NCBI GenBank assembly: GCA_025774735.1
Contig: JALGZU010000217.1
Span: 1-5,366, forward strand
Length of the DNA stretch: 5,366 bases
Reading direction: 5' to 3'
Source: a candidate division LCP-89 bacterium
GTDB lineage: Bacteria > Electryoneota > B3-LCP
The position numbers and the translations under genes were made by a program. The notes beneath the pieces were generated by a model. The model was not told where the DNA came from. It ran no database searches and worked only from the letters and a program-made list of their open reading frames with translations. Shown piece by piece: positions 1 through 5,366 of the stretch (its first letter is position 1; each line of letters begins with the position of its first letter).

Positions 1-136
1 ATAGTGAAAAATGCGCATGGTTCTTTCCGCAGGAAGATGGGGGGATTCACTCCAACACTGCGCAAATGTAAGCAATAATTCCCGCTAAAACAAGCGAAAA
101 AGATAAAATCACCTTATGCTGAAAATTTTGCACATT

Positions 137-161
137 AAAAAAACCGGCTTGCGCCGGTTTT
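137..161 (-). terminator. Rho-independent terminator of the surface-protein gene
   Basis: A perfect inverted repeat forms a 9-bp stem (140-148 with 153-161; core CCGGC/GCCGG flanked by A4/T4) around a 4-base loop, TTGC. On the minus strand it lies about 20 bases past the TAA stop at 182-180 and ends in seven T (complement of 137-143), four of which pair in the stem. Read on the plus strand, the stem ends in only four T, so termination in that direction should be weaker. Confidence 0.85.
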
Positions 162-179
162 ACATCAGAAGTCGCCTGA

Positions 180-1625
180 TTATTTAATTCGAATGAGCCG
201 CAGTGCCTGGGTCGATTGCTCCGTCTTGAGCACGGCATAGTAAATACCGGAGCCTAACGGACCTGCAGTCCAGTGATATTGATAAACACCGGGCTTAAAC
301 ACACCACTTTCGATCATAGTGACCAAGCGGCCGGCCTGATTATAGACCGCCAGGGAACCAAACTGTTCGCTGGGTAGACTGATACGGATGGAAGTCGTGG
401 GATTGAAGGGATTCGGGAAAGCCTCGATCAAGTTGTAATCATAAGGAGATTGCGTTCCCTGAGGCTCCACACCAGTGGCCTGGAAGTAAGGAAAACAGCC
501 CATATCGGCTCTGCTGCCATCCGGATCGGTGGGGCTGAGCGGATTGCCGGTATCGATACAGGGTGAATGCGACTTCAGGTTGAAATCACCTGCCTCTGCA
601 TTGACGAAGAATGGATCGGAGCTGATGCAGGTTGTACAGGGGACACAATTGATAAAATTATCGACATGGTTGTAGATGTCGCTGTGCCCCATGTTCGGCA
701 TGCTTCCCACCAGGGGAGCGACAATGCCCTGGGATGACGAATCACCGTAGAGAATACAATTTTCGATGGTGGGATTGGAGTTTTCCCAGATGTAAACGCA
801 CTTGTCGGCAAAGTGCCTCGATTTGACCACCACCGTGTTGTTGACGAAGCTCGGATAGTTACAGTCGTCCAGGAAAATGCCATACGCCTGGCTCTGGGAG
901 AAAACGTAGACCAGGTTATAGAAGAAATATCCCTTGTTTACGTGATCGAGCCAATACCCGAAGGAGAGCCCTTCACCCTGCACGTTGATAATGGAATAGG
1001 TCACCTCCGGAATTGAGAGGCGACCCCGGATACCTACTGCCAACCGAGAGGGATCGGAATTGATGGCCGTGATCGTGCAGTGCCGGATAGACACGTCGGA
1101 GTCTTCTATGCGGATGGCGTCAACTTCTATCCCCTCGGCCTGGACGTCACATTCGAACAGAATCAGATCCGATGAGTTCGCATAGACACCCACAGATTTG
1201 GCTCGAATGGTGGAGAAACGGATGGTGGGCTGACAGTTTTCGGACCGGATGCCGTACAGCGGTCGTTCGATGTGGACATACTCGAGGACTGAGTTGCAGG
1301 CGTTCATTCCGATGAACCAGACACCCTTCCACGACGGTTTTTCGTAATCCAGGAAAAGGATGGAGTCGTCCACTGTACCCTCTGCAAGGAGAGTTCCATA
1401 GACTATCAGAGTATCAGAGTTGTCGAAGAGGACTACGACCTGCGGCTCGATGGTCAGCGTATCGTTGGCGAGCACTACGATGGTGCTGTCCACAATGTAG
1501 GGACTTTCAGCCGCCGTCCAGGTTCCGGAAACCGGACCACCGATGGTGGTCGCCCCCTGCGCCACCAGGGGTATCATCAGAAGTGAGCAGTGCAAGAACC
1601 ACGTCTGAAATGAGATCTTTCTCAT
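180..1625 (-). CDS. Secreted parallel beta-helix protein with T9SS-type C-terminal sorting domain
   Basis: The 481-residue product is predicted to be exported and either anchored at the cell surface or released. Residues 1-24 form a signal peptide: basic MRK, a hydrophobic core to about residue 21, and a plausible cleavage site at AQG|A (22-24). Residues about 40-110 resemble the start of right-handed beta-helix proteins (SPYIVDSTIVVLANDTLTIEP, then LIVYGTLLAEGT and W-K-G-V-W). Residues 110-345 contain irregular short beta-rich rungs of the NPTIENC / YPSFVNNTVV type. Residues 354-380 contain SPCIDTGNP and DPDGSRADMG, a common closing segment of such helices. Residues 398-481 form the sorting module: FPNPFNPTTSIRISLP, then LAVYNQAGRLV, GVYQYHW, GSGIYYAVL and a basic LRLIRIK end. 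I see no catalytic residues, so no enzymatic activity is assigned; a polysaccharide-binding or lyase-like role is possible but unsupported. The ATG has GAGGA four bases upstream. The gene is monocistronic, divergent from smpB, and has its own terminator. Confidence 0.88.
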   Translation of the reverse strand: MRKISFQTWFLHCSLLMIPLVAQGATTIGGPVSGTWTAAESPYIVDSTIVVLANDTLTIEPQVVVLFDNSDTLIVYGTLLAEGTVDDSILFLDYEKPSWKGVWFIGMNACNSVLEYVHIERPLYGIRSENCQPTIRFSTIRAKSVGVYANSSDLILFECDVQAEGIEVDAIRIEDSDVSIRHCTITAINSDPSRLAVGIRGRLSIPEVTYSIINVQGEGLSFGYWLDHVNKGYFFYNLVYVFSQSQAYGIFLDDCNYPSFVNNTVVVKSRHFADKCVYIWENSNPTIENCILYGDSSSQGIVAPLVGSMPNMGHSDIYNHVDNFINCVPCTTCISSDPFFVNAEAGDFNLKSHSPCIDTGNPLSPTDPDGSRADMGCFPYFQATGVEPQGTQSPYDYNLIEAFPNPFNPTTSIRISLPSEQFGSLAVYNQAGRLVTMIESGVFKPGVYQYHWTAGPLGSGIYYAVLKTEQSTQALRLIRIK

Positions 1626-1629
1626 TTGG

Positions 1630-1634
1630 TCCTC
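1630..1634 (-). promoter_or_regulatory. Shine-Dalgarno site of the surface-protein gene
   Basis: On the minus strand GAGGA stands four bases (CCAA) before the ATG at 1625-1623. It fixes this ATG as the start and agrees with the signal peptide that begins immediately after it. Confidence 0.65.
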
Positions 1635-1670
1635 GTGGAAAAATCTTGCAAAAACCTTGGTTCAGTGTAG

Positions 1671-1699
1671 AAGGTACAAAATAAAAATTAAAAAGTCAA
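1671..1699 (-). promoter_or_regulatory. Candidate promoter P1 of the surface-protein gene
   Basis: On the minus strand TTGACT (1699-1694, five of six to the sigma-70 -35 box) is followed by a 17-base T-rich spacer and TACCTT (1676-1671, only three of six to TATAAT). Transcription would start near 1664, about 40 bases before the ATG. The strong -35 box and good spacing support it and the poor -10 box counts against it. Candidate P2 further upstream is an alternative. Confidence 0.33.
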
Positions 1700-1728
1700 G
1701 CTAAATAGAAAAATAATGCATTTTTTTC

Positions 1729-1745
1729 ATCCAGACAGGCTGGAT
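1729..1745. repeat. 17-bp inverted repeat in the divergent intergenic region
   Basis: ATCCAG, a five-base spacer ACAGG, and CTGGAT form a perfect dyad with 6-base arms. It lies 30 bases upstream of the -35 box of candidate promoter P1 and about 105 bases upstream of the smpB -35 box. Neither strand has a T-run after it, so it is not a terminator. It could be an operator for a dimeric regulator or, if transcription starts at P2, a hairpin in the 5' leader. With 6-base arms, chance cannot be excluded. Confidence 0.35.
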
Positions 1746-1780
1746 TACACGATTTCCCCCTTCTCTCGTTCTCCTGCCAT

Positions 1781-1809
1781 ATTATACGTACAGGGTTTAA
1801 ATTTGTTGC
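1781..1809 (-). promoter_or_regulatory. Candidate promoter P2 of the surface-protein gene
   Basis: On the minus strand there is a perfect TATAAT (1786-1781), with GCAACA (1809-1804, three of six to the -35 consensus) 17 bases upstream. Use of this promoter would give a start near 1774 and a leader of about 150 bases containing the inverted repeat at 1729-1745. A TATAAT in AT-rich DNA may be fortuitous. Confidence 0.27.
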
Positions 1810-1849
1810 TGTGAGAGAGGGAATGTGAAATCCAAAGACAAAAAACCTC

Positions 1850-1880
1850 TTGACATCGTATCTTAAATAGTCTAAATTTA
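1850..1880 (+). promoter_or_regulatory. Candidate promoter of the smpB-tyrS-polyprenyl synthase operon
   Basis: A perfect TTGACA (1850-1855) is followed by a 17-base spacer and TAAATT (1873-1878, four of six to TATAAT). The same DNA also reads as TAAATTTA (1873-1880), one mismatch from the Bacteroidetes -7 element TAnnTTTG, with TTG 20 bases upstream. Both readings place the transcription start near 1885, leaving a short leader of about 20 bases before the smpB ATG. The position directly upstream of the first operon gene supports the call; which sigma-factor type reads it is inferred. Confidence 0.6.
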
Positions 1881-1905
1881 TTACTTTAAATACAGTTCAC
1901 TGGAA

Positions 1906-2376
1906 ATGGCAGACCAACGCTTGATTGCCGGCAATCGCAAAGCCCGGCGCGATTATCACATTCTGGACAAATACGAAGCCGGCATCTGCCTCCTCGGAAC
2001 GGAGGTCAAGAGCCTGCGCATGGGCAATGCCAACCTGAAGGACAGCTACGCCGCTGTGAAAAATGGTGAAGTGTTCCTGTACAACCTCCATATAGGGCCC
2101 TACGACAAGGGAAACATCGCTAACCACGATCCCCTGCGAGTGCGGAAACTGCTCTTACAGAAGCGTCAAATATCCAAACTGGCTGCTGCCACCAATGAAA
2201 AAGGTCTGACTCTCGTGGCTTTATCCCTCTACTGGAAGGGCAACCTGGCCAAAGTGGAACTCGCCATCGCCAGAGGAAAGCGACAATACGATAAACGGGA
2301 AGCCATCACTCAGCGAGAACAATCACGCGAGCTGGATCGCGTGATGAAAGATAGAATGAAATACAACCGCAAATGA
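1906..2376 (+). CDS. smpB: SsrA-binding protein SmpB
   Basis: SmpB binds the tRNA-like domain of tmRNA and brings it to stalled ribosomes for trans-translation, which frees the ribosome and tags the unfinished protein for degradation. The 156-residue product is the usual family length and the family hallmarks are present in order: NRKARRDY (10-17), [15 protein letters not shown] (24-38), NLKDSYA (43-49), [12 protein letters not shown] (55-66), [12 protein letters not shown] (73-84), [10 protein letters not shown] (116-125) and YDKRE (128-132). The basic tail (about 130-156) is the segment that, in the family, becomes helical in the mRNA channel of the ribosome. The start at 1906 leaves a normal short N-terminus; only a weak GGAA directly abuts the ATG, so the ribosome-binding site is poor. 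It is first in the operon and its TGA overlaps the tyrS ATG (ATGA at 2373-2376). The tmRNA gene is not in this window. Confidence 0.97.
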   Translation: MADQRLIAGNRKARRDYHILDKYEAGICLLGTEVKSLRMGNANLKDSYAAVKNGEVFLYNLHIGPYDKGNIANHDPLRVRKLLLQKRQISKLAAATNEKGLTLVALSLYWKGNLAKVELAIARGKRQYDKREAITQREQSRELDRVMKDRMKYNRK

Positions 2377-3623
2377 ACGTACAGCCGTCCAAGTTCCCCC
2401 CCGTCAAAGAGCAGATGGACCTGCTGATACGGGGCGCGCATGAAGTCATCTCTGAAGAAGATCTCGAGAAAAAACTGGATCGCTCCCGGAAGCAGAAAAA
2501 GCCGCTCATAATCAAGCAGGGATTCGATCCGTCCGCCCCGGACCTGCACCTGGGGCACGCCGTCTCCATCCGCAAGCTGAGCCAATTCCAGCAACTCGGG
2601 CATCAGGTGGTATTCCTGATCGGGGACTTCACCGGGATGGTCGGCGACCCTTCGGGACGCTCCAAGATACGCCCGCGTCTCTCCAAAGAAGAAGTCCTCG
2701 AAAACGCCCAGACATACAAGGAGCAGGTATTTAAAATCCTGGACCTCGGGAAGACTCAGATCCGGTTTAATTCAGAGTGGCATGAAAAGCAGGATATCTA
2801 CCAGTTTCTGGACCTGATCGGCAGATATACCGTCGCCCGCATGCTTGAACGTGACGATTTTCTGAACCGCTACAAGGAAGGGGAACCGATCTCCATGCTG
2901 GAGTTCCTGTACCCCCTCCTCCAAGCTTATGACTCAGTCGCCCTACAAACCGACGTCGAACTGGGAGGTTCGGATCAGAAATTCAACCTGTTACTGGGGC
3001 GCAAAATCCAGGGTGAATTCGACCAGGAGCCTCAGGTCGCATTCATGATGCCGCTCCTGACCGGGACTGACGGCAAGGAGAAGATGTCAAAATCACTGGG
3101 AAATTACGTCGGCATCTTCGACAGCCCCGAAGAGATGTACGGCCGGATCATGTCCATACCGGATACGCTGATTCTGGATTATTATACGCTGACCACCGAT
3201 GTTCCCGCCGCTGACATTAAACAGATCGGCCATGATCTCGATGAGGGCAGCAGTAACCCGATGGAATTCAAGCAGAGGCTGGCCAGGGAGATCGTACAGA
3301 TATACCACAGCGCCGAGGATGCTTTGAGAGCTGAAGGAGATTTCCTGACGCGCTTCCGGCACCGCGCCGTCCCGGATGATATCCCCGAAATAGCAGTCTC
3401 TTGGACGGACTCATCCATCCCCATCCGGGACCTCCTCATATTAACAGGCGCAGTCAGTAGCGGCGGCGAAGCCAGACGGATGATTCAGGGCAACGCCGTT
3501 TCGATTGACGAGGAGAAAGTCGATGATTTCCGCCAACTCATCCTCTTCAACGCCCCTTTAATTCTAAAAGTCGGCAAACGCAAGATCTATCGCGTCATTC
3601 CAACCTCCGGTGATGGAAACTAA
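2373..3623 (+). CDS. tyrS: Tyrosyl-tRNA synthetase, KMSKS (TyrZ-like, type 2) subfamily
   Basis: This cytoplasmic class I aminoacyl-tRNA synthetase activates tyrosine with ATP and charges tRNA-Tyr. The 416-residue product is full length. The Rossmann-fold catalytic domain contains HLGH (59-62, the HIGH motif), [13 protein letters not shown] (84-97), the tyrosine-pocket segment YPLLQAYD (180-187), GGSDQ (198-202) and KMSKS (237-241). The KMSKS form separates it from the KFGKT type found in E. coli TyrS. Residues about 347-410 form the C-terminal S4 RNA-binding domain ([21 protein letters not shown], then G-N-A-V-S-I). The start at 2373 matches the subfamily N-terminus ([15 protein letters not shown]). 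No Shine-Dalgarno sequence precedes it, and the ATGA overlap with smpB suggests translation by re-initiation. No T-box leader is visible upstream, so tyrosine-responsive control is not indicated here. Confidence 0.97.
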   Translation: MNVQPSKFPPVKEQMDLLIRGAHEVISEEDLEKKLDRSRKQKKPLIIKQGFDPSAPDLHLGHAVSIRKLSQFQQLGHQVVFLIGDFTGMVGDPSGRSKIRPRLSKEEVLENAQTYKEQVFKILDLGKTQIRFNSEWHEKQDIYQFLDLIGRYTVARMLERDDFLNRYKEGEPISMLEFLYPLLQAYDSVALQTDVELGGSDQKFNLLLGRKIQGEFDQEPQVAFMMPLLTGTDGKEKMSKSLGNYVGIFDSPEEMYGRIMSIPDTLILDYYTLTTDVPAADIKQIGHDLDEGSSNPMEFKQRLAREIVQIYHSAEDALRAEGDFLTRFRHRAVPDDIPEIAVSWTDSSIPIRDLLILTGAVSSGGEARRMIQGNAVSIDEEKVDDFRQLILFNAPLILKVGKRKIYRVIPTSGDGN

Positions 3624-4590
3624 ACTGGATTATTTCAAAAAAGCGGTGCTGGCGGATCTCGATCGAGTCGATCGGGAAATGCGCCAGGTCCTGTCCAGTG
3701 ACGTTCTTCTCGTCGACAAAGTGGCTCGTTACATCGTCCGCCACAAAGGGAAAAGCCTTCGCCCTATTCTCACGCTCTTGAGTGCCCGCCTGTTCAGTAA
3801 TCCCAATGACAATACGGTGAAGGCCGCCGTCATTGTCGAACTGCTCCACACTGCCACGTTGGTCCATGACGATGTTGTGGACGATGCGAAAGTAAGGCGC
3901 GGCTTTCCTTCCATCAATGCCATCTGGAAAAACAAAGTGTCCGTTCTGGTGGGAGACTACCTCCTGGCGAAAGCACTGACGGAGATGCTCGACCTGCGTG
4001 ATTTCGACGTTCTGGATATCCTTTCGCTGACCGCCCGGCGTATGAGCCGCGGCGAACTGCTACAGATCGCCAAAGCCCGGAAACTGGATATCACGGAAGA
4101 AGTCTACTTTGAAATGATCGGGGATAAGACGGCGGCTCTCTTCTCAGCCTGTTGTGAATTGGCGGCGGTGACGTCCGGATCAAACGGTGAACAACGGGAT
4201 TCTTTGCGGCGCTTCGGAGAAAAACTGGGTTTGTCGTTCCAGATCCGTGATGACATTCTCGATTTTGAGGGCCAGAAATCGGTCATCGGCAAGCCCACGA
4301 TGGGGGATTTGAAGGAGAAAAAGATTACGCTGCCTCTCATCTATGCTATCACCCAGGGTGATAAGAAGGACCGACGCAAAATCATCCGCATCATTGACCG
4401 GGGCATGAAGGCGAAAGATCGGCAATACGTGATGGATTTTATCTACGCCCATGGGGGTATTAACTACGCCACCGCTGTCGCGCAACGCTTGAAGTCGGAG
4501 GCTCTCACCAGCCTGAATCACTTCCCCGAATCCGATCAGAGTCGAACGCTCAGGGACTTCGCCGACTTTTCCATCGATCGGCGGCGCTGA
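3613..4590 (+). CDS. All-trans polyprenyl diphosphate synthase
   Basis: This is a trans-isoprenyl diphosphate synthase that adds isopentenyl diphosphate units to an allylic primer, most likely making the long side chain of menaquinone or ubiquinone. Numbered from the GTG at 3610, motifs are GKSLRP (47-52, diphosphate/IPP binding), the first aspartate-rich motif DDVVD (87-91) followed by RRG (96-98), GDYLLAKA (115-122), GDKTA (171-175) and the second aspartate-rich motif DDILD (214-218), with K-P-T-x-G-D just after it. Alanine five residues before the first motif (position 82) is typical of long-chain enzymes rather than farnesyl or geranylgeranyl synthases. Exact chain length cannot be read, so I do not choose among ispB, hepT or hexaprenyl names. 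GTG 3610 and ATG 3613 are adjacent candidate starts; I prefer ATG. It overlaps tyrS by 11 bases and has no clear ribosome-binding site, which suggests coupling. The bidirectional terminator at 4613-4643 ends the operon. Confidence 0.93.
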   Translation: METKLDYFKKAVLADLDRVDREMRQVLSSDVLLVDKVARYIVRHKGKSLRPILTLLSARLFSNPNDNTVKAAVIVELLHTATLVHDDVVDDAKVRRGFPSINAIWKNKVSVLVGDYLLAKALTEMLDLRDFDVLDILSLTARRMSRGELLQIAKARKLDITEEVYFEMIGDKTAALFSACCELAAVTSGSNGEQRDSLRRFGEKLGLSFQIRDDILDFEGQKSVIGKPTMGDLKEKKITLPLIYAITQGDKKDRRKIIRIIDRGMKAKDRQYVMDFIYAHGGINYATAVAQRLKSEALTSLNHFPESDQSRTLRDFADFSIDRRR

Positions 4591-4612
4591 GTTCCCCTGC
4601 CTATCAGCAGAG

Positions 4613-4643
4613 AAAAAGCAGACCCGCTGGGTCTGCTTTTTTT
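4613..4643. terminator. Bidirectional terminator between convergent genes
   Basis: A GC-rich 8-bp stem, GCAGACCC (4618-4625) with GGGTCTGC (4629-4636), has a 3-base loop GCT and is extended by five A (4613-4617) pairing with part of a T7 run (4637-4643). It lies 22 bases after the stop of the polyprenyl synthase gene and 24 bases beyond the stop of the minus-strand PhoU gene. The plus strand ends in T7 and the minus strand in T5, so it can end transcription from both sides, more strongly for the plus operon. Confidence 0.93.
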
Positions 4644-4667
4644 ACACTACGAAGTCTTACCCCGACT

Positions 4668-5342
4668 TTATTTCTTGTTGTTCTCCTTGTAACCGATCCG
4701 GTCAAACGGATTTACAATGCCGGAAGCGATGTTGGTTATATGCGAGCTGATTCTCTTCAGGTAGCGAGCGTACAAGGCTATATTCACCGCTTCCGCCGTT
4801 GAGAACTCAGGATGCTCGTCTTTCAACAGCGTTTCCAGTACCTGGTCACAGGGTTGTGTCGAGTCTCGATGCCGTTGCATAATGGCCCGGGCCAGTTCAT
4901 CGTCCTTCTTCTCGAATGCTTCGATGAGTTTGTCGAAGAGGTCCGAAATGTTCGTTTCGATTTCTCCTATACAATCTTCGAGTGGACCAGCGTGCAACTT
5001 CTTGGGATGCTGCTGCGCTAATTCGACGATGTTCTTCGTGTAATCGCCAATTCGTTCGATATCGATGATAACGCTCACGAGAACCAATCCGAATACAGGA
5101 TCTTTCGAGGTGGTCAGGGCCAGATGAGCCAGCACCTTGCTGCGCACGTGTCTCTGATACTCGTTGATCTTGGCGTCCATTGCGAAGACGTCTAAGGCCA
5201 GCTCTGCAGTGTCACTCTCGCGAAGGGATCTGCGCGCCTCATCGAACATCAATTTATCGATCTTGAGAGATTCCAGGGAATCGGTATAGGCTTGGTGGAG
5301 CAGACCTTCCTTGCGGAACATCTCAATTAGCGCTTTAAACAT
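4668..5342 (-). CDS. PhoU-family (PhoU domain) protein
   Basis: This 224-residue, mostly helical protein has the two-repeat PhoU plan. PhoU proteins act in the cytoplasm as regulators of phosphate uptake, restraining PstSCAB transport and PhoR signalling, or partnering Na+/phosphate symporters. The first repeat (about 10-110) ends in the family metal-binding signature DIERIGDYTKNI (94-105), with E96 and D100 intact. The second repeat (about 118-210) ends in ARYLKRISSHITNIA (192-206), where the usual E-R-I-G-D is K-R-I-S-S, so the second metal site looks lost. The start at 5342 follows an in-frame TGA (5351-5349) and a strong GAGGTGAG, so it cannot be extended. No phosphate transporter or phoB/phoR gene lies within the window; any partner would be past the right edge. 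It is probably an accessory homologue, so I do not assign the symbol phoU. Confidence 0.87.
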   Translation of the reverse strand: MFKALIEMFRKEGLLHQAYTDSLESLKIDKLMFDEARRSLRESDTAELALDVFAMDAKINEYQRHVRSKVLAHLALTTSKDPVFGLVLVSVIIDIERIGDYTKNIVELAQQHPKKLHAGPLEDCIGEIETNISDLFDKLIEAFEKKDDELARAIMQRHRDSTQPCDQVLETLLKDEHPEFSTAEAVNIALYARYLKRISSHITNIASGIVNPFDRIGYKENNKK

Positions 5343-5347
5343 GACGA

Positions 5348-5355
5348 CTCACCTC
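5348..5355 (-). promoter_or_regulatory. Shine-Dalgarno site of the PhoU-family gene
   Basis: GAGGTGAG on the minus strand is followed by five bases (TCGTC) and the ATG at 5342-5340. It is the strongest ribosome-binding site in the window. It also contains an in-frame TGA at 5351-5349, which fixes the start codon. Confidence 0.8.
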
Positions 5356-5366
5356 ATGATTTGAAT

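Noticed and set aside
1..78. Two plus-strand frames open from the left edge (stops near 71 and 78) that might be the end of a neighbouring gene
   Set aside because: Only about 22-25 residues are visible in each, neither matches a family I recognise, and there is nothing to choose between them.
90..107. CGCT-AAAACA-AGCG hairpin followed by A residues
   Set aside because: The stem is only 4 bp and no T-run follows it on either strand, so it is neither a credible terminator nor a regulatory site.
47..238. Minus-strand 63-codon frame with a hydrophobic C-terminal stretch (VILSFSLVLAGIIAYICAVLE) resembling a membrane helix
   Set aside because: Its start lies inside the surface-protein gene and it runs through that gene's stop and the terminator hairpin; no ribosome-binding site is evident. 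The AT-rich DNA downstream of the terminator explains the hydrophobic look.
575..1016. Extra frames on both strands within the surface-protein gene
   Set aside because: The surface-protein frame has a signal peptide, beta-helix repeats and a sorting tail; the others have Arg/Ser/Thr-rich composition typical of out-of-frame reading.
1703..1732. Nine-codon minus-strand leader ORF (MKKMHYFSI) upstream of the surface-protein gene
   Set aside because: There is no Shine-Dalgarno sequence and such a short frame is expected by chance in AT-rich DNA; it would also be transcribed only if the uncertain P2 promoter is used.
1756..1820. Imperfect pairing of a CCCTTCTCTC tract with a downstream GAGAGAGGG
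   Set aside because: The arms are far apart, low-complexity and contain a bulge; no riboswitch or T-box-like structure could be supported.
2310..2603. Minus-strand open frames opposite smpB and tyrS
   Set aside because: They are antisense to two confidently identified conserved genes and have no recognisable domain.
3659..3674. Repeated CGATCG elements near the start of the polyprenyl synthase gene
   Set aside because: They lie within codons for the charged segment DLDRVDRE and are explained by coding sequence.
4180..4521. 113-codon minus-strand frame opposite the polyprenyl synthase
   Set aside because: It is a shadow frame antisense to the second aspartate-rich region of a conserved enzyme, with no family resemblance.

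Overview
The window holds five protein-coding genes and no mobile element, CRISPR array or RNA gene that I can support. The leftmost gene is on the minus strand and encodes a secreted right-handed beta-helix protein. Its C-terminal module has the form seen in cargo of the type IX secretion system (T9SS), with the signature FPNPFNPTT. That tail, with moderate GC content and a mix of Shine-Dalgarno-containing and Shine-Dalgarno-poor genes, suggests a bacterium of the Fibrobacteres-Chlorobi-Bacteroidetes (FCB) assemblage or a neighbouring candidate phylum such as Marinimicrobia, Zixibacteria or KSB1. The sequence alone does not say which.

Layout: 1-136 is the left edge with no assignable gene. 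137-161 is a hairpin terminator for the minus-strand surface protein (180-1625). 1626-1905 is a divergent, AT-rich intergenic region with candidate promoters in both directions and a 17-bp inverted repeat. 1906-4590 is a tight plus-strand operon of three housekeeping genes: smpB (trans-translation), tyrS (tyrosyl-tRNA synthetase, KMSKS type) and a trans-polyprenyl diphosphate synthase. The genes overlap by 4 and about 11 bases. 4613-4643 is a strong, nearly symmetric terminator shared by the convergent genes. 4668-5342 is a minus-strand PhoU-family gene whose upstream partner probably lies beyond the right edge.

The operon joins translation quality control and tRNA charging with isoprenoid chain synthesis, probably for the quinone side chain. 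These functions do not form one pathway; the link is shared transcription and translational coupling in a growth-related operon. The surface protein and the PhoU protein are independent units.

I did not find a previously undescribed system. The points most worth a second look are the degenerate second metal-binding motif of the PhoU protein, the contrast in ribosome-binding sites between the two strands, the Cys-x2-Cys-x2-Cys cluster in the surface protein, and the regulatory structure of the divergent intergenic region.
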